DNA from: Spirochaetia bacterium
Lineage (GTDB): Bacteria > Spirochaetota > Spirochaetia > DAHUYW01
Direction of reading: 5' to 3'
Length of the DNA: 35,670 bases
NCBI GenBank assembly: GCA_030041455.1
Contig: JASHNV010000111.1
Coordinates: forward strand, 1-35,670
A program made the translations under genes and the position numbers. Position 1 is the first letter of the stretch. The number at the start of each line of letters is the position of its first letter. Shown here one piece after another: positions 1 through 8,051 of this stretch. The notes under the pieces were generated by a model, which saw nothing but the letters and a program-made list of their open reading frames with translations, was not told the DNA's origin and did no database searches.

Positions 1-14
1 GAGCCGCGCAACGA

Positions 15-43
15 TTGCCAACCGCGCGCAAATCGTGTAGAAA
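15..43 (+). promoter_or_regulatory. Candidate promoter of the UbiA-family gene
   Basis: A TTGCCA -35 (15-20), a 17-bp spacer and a TAGAAA -10 (38-43) match the sigma-70 pattern at 5/6 and 4/6 positions. Transcription would start near 50, just ahead of the GGAGGA ribosome-binding site (51-56), giving a leader of about a dozen bases. Read by eye only. Confidence 0.45.
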
Positions 44-61
44 GGCGGCCGGAGGATCGCC

Positions 62-1087
62 ATGAAAGTAAGCTTCGCCATGTGGAAGCAGGCAGTGACC
101 GTCATGCCTCGAATCGAGGACGCCGAGTGGAAGGGTCTCGATCTCGTCTCGCGCTGGCTGATCTCGACGAGGTTCGCGGCGATCGTCCTCACGATCATCG
201 GGGTGCTGGTCGCCGGACTCCTCGCTTTTCGCGTCGGCGGCTTCAGCATTCTCATCTGGGTCGTGATGGCCGTCGGGCTCGTGCTCGCTCACGCCACGAA
301 CAACATTCTGAACGACTTGATCGACTACAAGCGGGGGATCGACAAGGGTAACTATTTCCGCGACCAGTACGGTCCCCAGCCGCTTGAGCGGGGCTTCATG
401 ACCGCGGGCCGGCAGTTCGCCTTCGCGGCGGCGAACGGCGTGGTCGCCCTCGCCTGCGGCGTCGTCCTAGTCTTCTACCGGGGAGGCGTGACGCTGCCCC
501 TCATGGCCGCCGGGGCGTTCTTCGTCGTGTTCTACACCTATCCCCTGAAGTATTTCGCGCTCGGCGAGCTCGCGCTCATGATCGTCTACGGTCCCCTCGT
601 CGTCGGCGGCGGCTACTACGTGCTCACCGGAGCGTGGGACTGGAACGTCGTGGTCGCGAGCCTGCCCTTCGCGCTCGGAGTCTCCGCGACGCTTTTCGGC
701 AAGCACATCGACAAGATCGACATGGACCGCTCCGCGGGCGTTCACACCCTGCCGGTCGTCATCGGGACGGTCCCGGCGAGGGCGGCGACGATCGCGATGA
801 TCGCGCTCCAGTACCTCGTGACGGCCTACCTCGTCGCGATCGGCTACTTCACGCCCGTGATGGTCGTCATCGCCGTCGCGCTCCCCGGCTTCTTCAAGAC
901 GGTTCTGCCGATGTACCTCAAGCCGGCCCCGGCCGAGCGGCCCGAGTGGTACCCCGCGGACCGCTGGCCGCTCTGGTACGTGGGATCCGTATTCCGCTTT
1001 ACCCGCCGCTTCGGAGGCCTCTACGTGGTCGGCGTCGTCCTCGATACCGCGATCAGGACCATCTTCCACGTGGGAAGGGCGGGCTGA
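62..1087 (+). CDS. UbiA-family membrane prenyltransferase
   Basis: Integral membrane enzyme of the UbiA superfamily, which transfers a polyprenyl group to an aromatic or other acceptor, as in quinone or lipid synthesis. Two aspartate-rich motifs that bind Mg-diphosphate are visible: NDLIDYKRGID at residues 84-94 and DKIDMD at 217-222. They sit between about eight hydrophobic segments spread over residues 38-330, so topology and length (341 aa) fit the family. The ATG at 62 is preceded by GGAGGA with 5 bases between. The sequence does not settle the acceptor: a MenA-like naphthoate prenyltransferase is as likely as a UbiA-like one, and no other quinone genes lie nearby. The gene is monocistronic here and converges, 17 bp apart, on the phosphatase gene of the opposite strand. 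Confidence 0.88.
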   Translation: MKVSFAMWKQAVTVMPRIEDAEWKGLDLVSRWLISTRFAAIVLTIIGVLVAGLLAFRVGGFSILIWVVMAVGLVLAHATNNILNDLIDYKRGIDKGNYFRDQYGPQPLERGFMTAGRQFAFAAANGVVALACGVVLVFYRGGVTLPLMAAGAFFVVFYTYPLKYFALGELALMIVYGPLVVGGGYYVLTGAWDWNVVVASLPFALGVSATLFGKHIDKIDMDRSAGVHTLPVVIGTVPARAATIAMIALQYLVTAYLVAIGYFTPVMVVIAVALPGFFKTVLPMYLKPAPAERPEWYPADRWPLWYVGSVFRFTRRFGGLYVVGVVLDTAIRTIFHVGRAG

Positions 1088-1104
1088 TCCGGCTCTCGGA
1101 GCTT

Positions 1105-2682
1105 TCAGGGCTCGCGTGCGGGACCGGGAGCCTCGTCGACGGGCTTGAAGCCGGAGGTCGCCGTGAGCTGGATCGCGAAAAGCGTCATGTCGTCGTCGAA
1201 CGATCCCTTGCCGCGCCACTCAACCACGTTCCTCCGAATGCGCGCGACGGCCTCCCCGAGCGGGAGGTCCGCGGTCGACGCGATCATCCTCGTGAGGCGC
1301 TCCTTCGAGTAGCTCTCGGACTTGTTGTCGGCGCAATCGACGAGCCCGTCGGAGTAGATGAAGAGCCGGTCGTCGAGGTCCAGAGCGACCTCCACCGCCG
1401 GCACGTCGAAGACGCTCGAGATGCCCACGGCGTAGCCGCCCGAGAGGATCTCCGACGGCGCGAGCCCGGCCTTGAGGAGGACCGGGTAGGGATGCCCGGC
1501 GCGCACGAGCTTCAGCGTGCTCGTCGGAAATTCGAAGACTCCGTAGCAGATCGTGAAGAAGGTCTGTCCGGCGCTTGAGTGGAAGAGGTCGTTGAGCCGC
1601 GTCACCACCTCGAGCGGCGAGCCGGGGTCGGCGTCGAGGAAGGCCATGCGCCCGCCTCGCGCGGGATCCGGAGCGAGGAGCCTGCTCAGGAGGAGCGCCA
1701 TCGACGTCGCGCTGATGCCGTGCCCCATGACGTCGACCATGTAGAAGCCCGCCCGCTCGTCGTCGATCCTGAAGAAGTTGTAGACGTCCCCCGCGCCGAA
1801 GGAGGCGCTCACGACGAAGCCGCTCGAGACGAGGTTCCTCACGGACGCTCCGTCCGGCGGAAGGAGGCTCTTGTGGAGGCTCGTCGCGGTCATGAGCTCC
1901 TTGTCCACGAGCTCGCCGATCCGCTTCCGCTGCGAGGCGTCGCGGAACGCGAAGACGATGCCGCGAATCGCGCCGGAGACGTCCCGATGCGGCTCGAGGT
2001 TGATGTCGACGTCGAGCGTCGCGCCGCCCGGCGTCGAGACGACGCAGTTCGGAAGGTCGACGCTCTCGCCCTCGACGAGCACCCGGTCGACGTGGAGCGC
2101 GACCTGCTCGCCGCTTTTCGCGTCGGCGATCTTCAGCAGCTTGAAGATCGATTTCGAGAGCGCGAGCGGACCGGTCAGCTGCAGGAGACGGGTGGCCGTC
2201 GTGTTGATGTACTCGACGACGCCGTTGACGCCGGTGACCACGATGCCGTCGCCGACCGACTGGAGGATGGACGACATCTGCTCCTTCGTCCGCTTGAGCT
2301 CGTTCTGCGCCTCCGACTTTCGAAGCGCCATCTCGATCGTGGCCTGCAGCGCCATCCCGTCGAACGGCTTGAGCACGTAGCCGAACGGCTCGGTCCTCCC
2401 GGCCTTCTCGAGGGTCTCCGGGTCCGCGTAGGCGGTGAGATAGATGATGGGCACCGAGGAGGAGTCCTTGATCAGCCCGGCGGCGTCGATCCCGCTGAGC
2501 TTTCCGCCGAGGCGGATGTCCATGATGACGAGATCGGGCTCGACCTCCGAGATCTGGTCGACCGCCTCCTCTCCGGTGGCGACGGTTCCGGTGACCTCGT
2601 AGCCGGTACGGGCGAGATAGGAGTTGAGCGACTGGGCCACGAGGTCTTCGTTCTCCACGATCAAAATGCGCGCTTTACCCAC
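1105..2682 (-). CDS. Response regulator with PAS and SpoIIE/RsbU-type PP2C phosphatase domains
   Basis: Cytoplasmic signalling protein of 525 aa. Residues 4-120 are a receiver domain: acidic pocket E12/D13, phosphoacceptor D55 in LVIMDIRL, T83 and K105 in YVLKPFDG. A helical linker (115-140) leads to a PAS-like domain (about 135-250) and then a SpoIIE/PP2C phosphatase (about 265-508). The phosphatase metal ligands appear at D299, D317 (VDVMGHG), D445 (YSDGLVD) and D496-D498 (SFDDDMT). In this family phosphorylation of the receiver switches on a phosphatase that acts on an anti-sigma-factor antagonist (partner-switching general stress control). No RsbV/RsbW pair or histidine kinase is encoded in the window, so partners must be elsewhere. 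The start is GTG, with GAGG about 8 bases upstream. It is transcribed away from the RNA methyltransferase, with a 21-bp inverted repeat between them. Confidence 0.9.
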   Translation of the reverse strand: MGKARILIVENEDLVAQSLNSYLARTGYEVTGTVATGEEAVDQISEVEPDLVIMDIRLGGKLSGIDAAGLIKDSSSVPIIYLTAYADPETLEKAGRTEPFGYVLKPFDGMALQATIEMALRKSEAQNELKRTKEQMSSILQSVGDGIVVTGVNGVVEYINTTATRLLQLTGPLALSKSIFKLLKIADAKSGEQVALHVDRVLVEGESVDLPNCVVSTPGGATLDVDINLEPHRDVSGAIRGIVFAFRDASQRKRIGELVDKELMTATSLHKSLLPPDGASVRNLVSSGFVVSASFGAGDVYNFFRIDDERAGFYMVDVMGHGISATSMALLLSRLLAPDPARGGRMAFLDADPGSPLEVVTRLNDLFHSSAGQTFFTICYGVFEFPTSTLKLVRAGHPYPVLLKAGLAPSEILSGGYAVGISSVFDVPAVEVALDLDDRLFIYSDGLVDCADNKSESYSKERLTRMIASTADLPLGEAVARIRRNVVEWRGKGSFDDDMTLFAIQLTATSGFKPVDEAPGPAREP

Positions 2683-2711
2683 GGGATTGCCTCGGCAAGG
2701 AATGAGATTGT

Positions 2712-2732
2712 CCGAATCTTATCACGATTCGG
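2712..2732. repeat. Inverted repeat CCGAATC-N7-GATTCGG in a divergent promoter region
   Basis: Perfect 7-bp arms (2712-2718 and 2726-2732) flank a 7-base spacer. It lies about 30 bp upstream of the GTG of the receiver-phosphatase gene. On the minus strand the repeat contains TGATAAGAT, an extended -10 look-alike. The same arm sequence and spacing recur at 14592-14612. It may be an operator; a chance palindrome is possible. Confidence 0.5.
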
Positions 2733-2794
2733 CGCGCGCGGTAACCGCTTCGAGGCCCTTGCCCGCTCACTCCGCGGCGTGCCACCATCCCGGC

Positions 2795-4063
2795 ATGAAC
2801 CTCGCCCGCTACGTGAGACGGCACGTCTACGGAGCCCCGCAGGCGGTGACGCTCGACGTCGGACCCGGTCTTGCCGAGACGGCGCGCGCCGAGGTCGCCC
2901 TCCTCTCCTCCCGGCTCGTCTCGGGGCCGTCGGCGGGCGCGATGGCCTCCCGCTCCGGTCGGCTCGCTCTCAGGAGAGCGGACTACCGCGGGGTCGTCGA
3001 GCTCGCGGGCCGCGCCACCACCGTTCACGACCTCAGGCTCGAGATCGCGGCGGGGACCGCGCGCAACGTCGAGGAGCTCGACGCCCTCCTCCTCCGGACT
3101 CCATGGCCGGCCTTCTTCGCGCCGGGCGCGGCCGTCGAGCTCGCCGCCGAGTCCCACGACAGCGCGCTCTACCACCGCGGCCTGATCCTGGAGCGGGCGT
3201 CCCTCGCGCTCGCCGCCTCCGGCGTGCGCTCGGAAGCCAGCGAGGGCATGGATTCGGGGCGCGTGCGCCTTGCGATCGTCCGCGACCGGGTGAGCGTCGA
3301 CGTTTCCCTCGCGGGCGCCCCCCTCTGGAAGCGCGGCTACCGGACGGCCCTTCAGGCGAGCGCCCCGCTCAGGGAGGATCTCGCCCAGGCGGCGCTTCGC
3401 TGGACGCGCGAGCTCGCGCCCTGGGAGCCCGACTTCCTCCTCCTTCCCTTCTGCGGCACGGGAACCTTTCTCTTCGAGGGCCTCATCGCGCTGCTCGACG
3501 TCCCGCCCCTCGCCTTCGGCAGGCCCTATGCCTTCGAGCGCTTCGCCTTCGGCGCTCCCCCGTCCTTCGCGCACGCGAAGCGGCGGCTTCTCGGCGATCT
3601 CGCCGCTCGCGTCGAGCCCGTCCGCCTCGGCGCTCTCCTCGTCGACGGGAGCCTGGCCTCGATCGAGAGCGCGCGGGCGAACTGGGACTCCTTTCGCGGG
3701 GCGCTCGGCTGGTCGGAGGGGACGCCATGCGGCGTCCGTTTCCTCCGCTCCGACGCCTTCGCGACCGCGTGGCGCGAGCTCCTGCCTGAGTCGGCGCGGC
3801 GGGTGCTCCTTCCCCTCAATCCTCCCTACGGTCGCAGGCTCCGCGTCGCCTCCGCTCGTCTCCTCTACGAGAGGATCTCGGGCGAGTGCGCGCGGCTCGG
3901 CGCGTCCCTGGCGCGCTCGGGGGGCGGCCTCTCGGGCTGCATCCTCTGCCCGGACGAGGCGACCTGGAGGGCCTTCCTCGCCCGAGCGCGCCCGCTTCGG
4001 ACGAGGACCCGCCACATCGGACAGGGCGGGCTCGACGTCCGCGTGTGTAATTTCTCTACATGA
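2795..4063 (+). CDS. RlmL/Trm11-like RNA guanine-N2 methyltransferase
   Basis: Probable S-adenosylmethionine-dependent RNA methyltransferase, 422 aa. The N-terminal part (to about residue 175) has the layout of a ferredoxin-like/THUMP RNA-binding region. WKRGYRTALQASAPLRE (178-194) corresponds to the segment preceding the Rossmann domain in RlmL proteins. The SAM-binding motif I is LPFCGTGT (217-224, usual form DPFCGSGT). The catalytic motif IV is NPPYG (342-346), which fits N2 methylation of guanine. The reading frame is open further upstream (to 2624), but only the ATG at 2795 starts a protein resembling the family and avoids overlap with the divergent gene. No clear Shine-Dalgarno is seen. 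23S rRNA is the likely substrate by family; tRNA is not excluded. Its stop codon lies inside the promoter of the next gene. Confidence 0.8.
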   Translation: MNLARYVRRHVYGAPQAVTLDVGPGLAETARAEVALLSSRLVSGPSAGAMASRSGRLALRRADYRGVVELAGRATTVHDLRLEIAAGTARNVEELDALLLRTPWPAFFAPGAAVELAAESHDSALYHRGLILERASLALAASGVRSEASEGMDSGRVRLAIVRDRVSVDVSLAGAPLWKRGYRTALQASAPLREDLAQAALRWTRELAPWEPDFLLLPFCGTGTFLFEGLIALLDVPPLAFGRPYAFERFAFGAPPSFAHAKRRLLGDLAARVEPVRLGALLVDGSLASIESARANWDSFRGALGWSEGTPCGVRFLRSDAFATAWRELLPESARRVLLPLNPPYGRRLRVASARLLYERISGECARLGASLARSGGGLSGCILCPDEATWRAFLARARPLRTRTRHIGQGGLDVRVCNFST

Positions 4064-4087
4064 CGCCGTCGAGAGGTGTGCTATACT
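4060..4087 (+). promoter_or_regulatory. Extended -10 promoter for the mutarotase-fold gene
   Basis: ATGACG (4060-4065, 4/6 to TTGACA), a 16-bp spacer and TGC-TATACT (4079-4087) form an extended -10 promoter. The -35 overlaps the stop codon of the methyltransferase gene. Transcription would start near 4094, followed by AAGGAG (4105-4110) and the GTG at 4117. The identical nine bases TGCTATACT also precede the lipase gene. Confidence 0.6.
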
Positions 4088-4116
4088 GCGAGATATTGTT
4101 CGAAAAGGAGAAAATT

Positions 4117-5370
4117 GTGGAGCTCGATGCGAAGCGCGTGAAGAATATCGGCAACCGAAACGCGACCTGGCTGTCGAACGGGGCGGTACGGGTCGCCGTC
4201 GAGGACAGGGGGGCGATGGTCCCCGAGCTCAGCTACAAACACGTCGACGGCTACCTGAATGCCCACTGGGTGCCCCAATTCCGGGGGAACTCGGGGAGGC
4301 CCTTCTCGAAGAGCGCCCACGGGGGCTTCTGGGGGGCGAACATTCTCTACGGAATCGCGGGGAACTTCCCCTGCATCCCCTCCTTCGGCCAGCCGTGCCG
4401 CGCCTACGGCGTCAAGTTCGAGACGCACGGACCGACGGCGAACGAGCTCTGGCGCTTCGAGCGAAGCGGGGTTCTGCCGGGCCGCGCCGCCTTCTCGATC
4501 TCGACGCTTCGGGGCTTCAAGCCGCGCGACCTCTCGTATAGAAAGTACGACATCGTGCTCCCCGACCATCCCGTCCACTACTCGGTGATCAAGGTGAAGA
4601 ACAGCGGCGGCGCCGGCTACCGCGTGAACGCGGCCTGGCACAATACGCTGTCAGCGCCGTTCCTCGATTCCAGCTGCCTGATCGATCTCTCGGCAAGGGA
4701 GTATGCCACGGCGCCGTCGCCGGGGGAATTCGATTCGACCGGCCACCTCGCGCCGGGCGCCCAGTTCGACAACCTCGAGCGAGCGCCGCTCCGGAACGGC
4801 CGCAAGATCAACGCGCGGATCGTCCCGGGGATGATCGGCTACACCGATTTCATCACGGGACCGGTTCCCAAGAAGGCGCGCCTGGGCTGGAGCAGCGTCG
4901 TGAACCCGAATCTCGGCGCCGTCTACCTCTGCTTCTTCAAGGGGCCGGCCGCCGACGCCCCGAGCGACATCGTTCTCACCTTCAACGACCTCTGGCTGCA
5001 GTACGGCGGCCGGCGCTTCACCCCGTGGGCGCAGGCCCCGGGCGGCACGGACCTCACCTTTTGCCTCGGCACGGAGAACGCGGTGGGAGCCTACGCGAAC
5101 GGCCTCGCCTACTCCCTCGAGCACCCCGAGCTGCTCGGAGCGCCGACGACCGTCGAGATCCAGGCCGGCGAGGAGCGGACGCTTTCCTACGGCTCGCTCG
5201 TCGCGGAGTACGACCGGGACAAGCTGTCGGGCGGAGTCGAGCAGGTGGAGATCGACCGGTCGAGCCGGATCGCCGTCCAGGGGAAGAAGGCGACGGGGTC
5301 CGGCGCGCAGACCTTCAAGGCGGACGCGGAGTTCACCGAGATCGCGAAGATCGTGCAGGAGCTCGGATAG
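4117..5370 (+). CDS. Galactose-mutarotase-fold protein, aldose 1-epimerase-like
   Basis: Predicted soluble protein of 417 aa, rich in beta strands, aromatic residues and Gly/Pro turns, resembling the aldose 1-epimerase/galactose mutarotase superfamily of sugar-binding beta-sandwich proteins. Segments such as KSAHGGFWGANILYG and FETHGPTANELWRFE have the style of these proteins, where conserved His and Glu act on the sugar ring. I cannot assign exact catalytic residues or a substrate. There is no signal peptide. The frame is open from an ATG at 4060, but that codon lies in the promoter; the GTG at 4117, six bases after AAGGAG, is the better start. Sugar-kinase and oxidoreductase neighbours support a role in carbohydrate metabolism. 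It converges with the dehydrogenase pseudogene, 9 bp apart. Confidence 0.6.
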   Translation: MELDAKRVKNIGNRNATWLSNGAVRVAVEDRGAMVPELSYKHVDGYLNAHWVPQFRGNSGRPFSKSAHGGFWGANILYGIAGNFPCIPSFGQPCRAYGVKFETHGPTANELWRFERSGVLPGRAAFSISTLRGFKPRDLSYRKYDIVLPDHPVHYSVIKVKNSGGAGYRVNAAWHNTLSAPFLDSSCLIDLSAREYATAPSPGEFDSTGHLAPGAQFDNLERAPLRNGRKINARIVPGMIGYTDFITGPVPKKARLGWSSVVNPNLGAVYLCFFKGPAADAPSDIVLTFNDLWLQYGGRRFTPWAQAPGGTDLTFCLGTENAVGAYANGLAYSLEHPELLGAPTTVEIQAGEERTLSYGSLVAEYDRDKLSGGVEQVEIDRSSRIAVQGKKATGSGAQTFKADAEFTEIAKIVQELG

Positions 5371-5379
5371 CTCGAGGCG

Positions 5380-6241
5380 CTACCCCGCGAGGAGCTTGAA
5401 GATCGCGGAGAAGTCCTCGTCGCCGAGCCCGCGCTTGACCGCCTCCGCGAAGAGCTCCTTCGCGACGCTCCCCGAGAGGAGAACGGCTCCGGTCTCCCCG
5501 GCGCTCCGCGCGGCGAGCGCGAGGTCCTTGCGCATCCAGCGGAGGGGAAAGTCGGCGTCGTAGGCGCCCTCCTCGAACTTCCCGCGCTTTCCCGAGAGGT
5601 AGGGGGCGACCACGCTCGATCCGATGAGGGTGTCGAGGAGCGAGGCGCGCGGTATGCCGAGCGCCTCGCCGAGCCCGACCGCCTCGGAGAAGGCGACCAT
5701 CGCCTGGGCGAGGAGCAGGTTGTTCACCATCTTGAGGGAGCTTCCCATGCCGCAGCCGCCCACCCGGATGACCTTCCGTCCCATCGCCTCGAGGAGCGGC
5801 GTGGCCTCGGCGACGTCGCGTTCCTCGCCGCCCGCGAAGAAGAGCAGCTCGCCGCGCTCGGCAGGCTGCTTGGTTCCCGCGGCCGGCGCGTCGACGAAGC
5901 GCACCCACGCGGCGGCGCGCGTGGTCCGCCATCTCCCGGGAAAAGGCCGGGTCCACCGTGCTCGCGTCGATCCACAGGGAGCCCGACCTCATAGGGTCGA
6001 GGAAGCCCCCCGGCCCGAGCGCCGTCTCGCGAACGGCCTCGGGCGTCGAGAGCATGGTGAAGAGCGCGTCGGCGCCTGAGGCCGCCTCGGCGGGGCTTTC
6101 GGCGACGCGCGCGCCCCCGGCGGCGAGCGCGTCGGCTTTGCCGCGGGTCCGGTTGTAGACCGTGAGATCCCCGTACCGCTTCTGAAGGTTCGCCGCCATG
6201 CGGCTGCCCATGATTCCGAGCCCGATAAACGCCACACGCAC
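5380..6241 (-). pseudogene. 3-hydroxyisobutyrate dehydrogenase-family reductase, one-base frameshift
   Basis: NAD(P)-dependent beta-hydroxyacid dehydrogenase family (3-hydroxyisobutyrate dehydrogenase, tartronate semialdehyde reductase). The 5' part, from GTG 6241, encodes the Rossmann start FIGLGIMGSRMAANL and VYNRT. The 3' part, in another frame from about 5904, encodes the substrate motif FVDAPAAG, the catalytic-lysine motif GSSLKMVNN and the complete C-terminal domain. Removing one C from the CCC run at 5904-5906 restores a continuous protein of about 286 aa, the normal length, and reads RRRVVRFVDAPAAG at the joint. No other lesion is visible, so this is either a very recent mutation, slippage in a homopolymer, or a sequencing error. 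AAAGGAG lies 9 bases before the GTG. NRT after strand beta-2 suggests NADP preference. Neighbours suggest sugar-acid metabolism. Confidence 0.8.
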
Positions 6242-6366
6242 GCCTGCACGCTCCTTTCCCGCCGCTTGCGGGATGCGCCGCGCCTCGGATTGTACCCCGG
6301 CCCGGGCCGGGATCATAGTCCTCTCGCGTCTCGAGGCGAGCGCGGTCCCGCTGGTACCTGCTCCGG

Positions 6367-6395
6367 TGGACCCATCGGGCCGCTTGCTCTATAAT
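6367..6395 (+). promoter_or_regulatory. Promoter of the xylulokinase gene
   Basis: TGGACC (6367-6372, 4/6), exactly 17 bp, then a perfect TATAAT (6390-6395). Predicted start near 6402, giving a leader of about 19 bases that contains GCGAGGA ahead of the GTG at 6421. This is the best -10 hexamer in the window. Confidence 0.65.
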
Positions 6396-6420
6396 CCCGG
6401 CCTACAAGGGGGCGAGGAAC

Positions 6421-8049
6421 GTGGCAAAAACGCAGCAGGGATACGCGCTCGGACTCGACTCGAGCACCCAGAGCCTTACCGCCGTCGCGATCGACCTCGA
6501 GAGCATGAAGGTCGCCTTCGAGCTCTCCCTCGACTACGCGCGCGACGAGCGGCTGAACACCTTCGGCATCGACCATCGCGAGTACCTCGTTCCGCCGCGA
6601 GTGCCCGGGGAGGCCGACCAGCCCCCGCAGGTCTACCTCGCGTCGCTCGACGCGGCGTTCGCCGACATGACGAAGGCGGGCTTCCCGCTCGGCGCCGTTC
6701 GCGTCGTCAATATCTCAGGCCAGCAGCACGGCCACCTCTACCTCGCGGCCGAGGCCGCGGAGCGATTCGCCGCGCTCGGCTCTCCCTCCTCGATCGAGGG
6801 CGATTTGGCGAGCCTCTTGCGCGGAAGCTTCGCGTACGGAACCGCGCCGATCTGGCGGACCTCGAACACCGCGAGCCAAGCCGACGCGATCAGGAGCGGA
6901 GCGGGCGGACGCGAGCGCGTGATCGAGCTCTCGGGCTCGGACTCCCCCTTGAGATTCACCGGCGCGGTCATGCGGCGCGTCGCCGAGGAGTTCCCCGCCG
7001 CGTTCCGGCGGACGCGCACCGTGGAGCTCATCTCGAGCTTCCTCTCGGGGGTGCTCGCGGGAAGAGCCGACGCGCCGATCGACTTCGGGAACGGCTCGGG
7101 CATGTCCCTCATGGACTATCGGAAACGGGAGTGGTCCCCGGAGCTCGTCCAGGCGGCCGCGCGAGGCATCGAGGGAGGCGCGCCGGGCTTCCGCGCGAAG
7201 CTCCCGCCCCTCGCGGCGCCCGACAGCTCGATCGGCAGGATCGCCGCCTACTTCGTCGCGAAGTACGGCTTCTCCCCCGACTGCCTCGTCGCCGCGGGCT
7301 CCGGAGACAATCCGCAGACGAAAGTCCTCGTTTCAGGCGATCTCCTAAGCCTCGGGACGAGCTTCGTGTTCATGGTCTCCACCGACGGAACGACCGTGGA
7401 TCGGGAGGGCTACGCGAACGCGATGTACGACGGAGTCGGCCGGCCCTTCATGTTCGGCTGCCGGACCAACGGCGCGATGACCTGGGACCGCGTGCGCGCG
7501 CTCCACGGCCTCGCGAAGAAGGAGTACGCGCGGGCGGAGAGCGCGCTTGCCGCGGGGAGCCCGGGGGGGAGTCTCTTTTTTTGGCAGCCCGAGCACGAGT
7601 CGCTTCCCTCCTCTCCCGCCTTCGAGCCGACGAGGATCGGGTACGCGAAGCCCTCGCTTGAGGGCGACTACTGCGGCGTCATCGACTCGACGCTTGCCGC
7701 GGTGTACGTCTACTCCCGCCATTTCGCCCGGGAGAGCCGGGAGCCGCTCTTCGTGACCGGCGGCGCGACCGAAAGCCCGCAGATCATGCGGCGCGTCGCG
7801 GCGCTCTGGAAGCGGCCGGTCGCGGCGATCGGGCGGGTCGGAGCCGCGCTCGGCACGGCCGTCTCGGCCGCGAGCGCCCTGAAGAGGGAGACCGGCGCGG
7901 GGCCCGCCGTCGAAGAGCTCTGCCGCGCGCTCCTTCCGGCGGGCGAGCCGGTGGGACCCGCGCCCGCCGACGTCGCCGCCTACCATGGCGATGGGGGGTA
8001 CCTCGCCCGCTTCAGGGCCGAGTATCCGCGGCTCTTCGCGTCCTCTTAA
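6421..8049 (+). CDS. xylB: Xylulokinase (FGGY kinase), resembling the eukaryotic XYLB type
   Basis: Cytoplasmic ATP-dependent kinase, D-xylulose to D-xylulose 5-phosphate, entry to the pentose phosphate pathway. 542 aa. The N-terminal phosphate loop is GLDSSTQSLTAVAID (11-25). The xylulokinase signature is ISGQQHGHLY (98-107). RFTG at 178-181 and the IDFGNGSGMSLMD stretch (220-232) match human XYLB (RFTG, IDYSDGSGMNLLQ, from memory) better than the shorter E. coli XylB. GDNPQ (295-299) carries the presumed catalytic aspartate D296, and VTGGATESPQIM is the C-terminal adenosine motif. The GTG start follows GCGAGGAAC and a strong promoter. A G7 run (7563-7569) and a T7 run (7576-7582) sit inside the gene without breaking it. 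A xylitol-dehydrogenase-like gene at 28697 could supply xylulose. Another FGGY substrate such as L-xylulose cannot be excluded. Confidence 0.85.
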   Translation: MAKTQQGYALGLDSSTQSLTAVAIDLESMKVAFELSLDYARDERLNTFGIDHREYLVPPRVPGEADQPPQVYLASLDAAFADMTKAGFPLGAVRVVNISGQQHGHLYLAAEAAERFAALGSPSSIEGDLASLLRGSFAYGTAPIWRTSNTASQADAIRSGAGGRERVIELSGSDSPLRFTGAVMRRVAEEFPAAFRRTRTVELISSFLSGVLAGRADAPIDFGNGSGMSLMDYRKREWSPELVQAAARGIEGGAPGFRAKLPPLAAPDSSIGRIAAYFVAKYGFSPDCLVAAGSGDNPQTKVLVSGDLLSLGTSFVFMVSTDGTTVDREGYANAMYDGVGRPFMFGCRTNGAMTWDRVRALHGLAKKEYARAESALAAGSPGGSLFFWQPEHESLPSSPAFEPTRIGYAKPSLEGDYCGVIDSTLAAVYVYSRHFARESREPLFVTGGATESPQIMRRVAALWKRPVAAIGRVGAALGTAVSAASALKRETGAGPAVEELCRALLPAGEPVGPAPADVAAYHGDGGYLARFRAEYPRLFASS

Positions 8050-8051
8050 GA

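Noticed and set aside
1579-3789. Very long open frame on the plus strand opposite the receiver-phosphatase gene
   Set aside because: Composition is dominated by Arg, Ala, Glu and Asp with no motif; it is the antisense shadow of a GC-rich gene.
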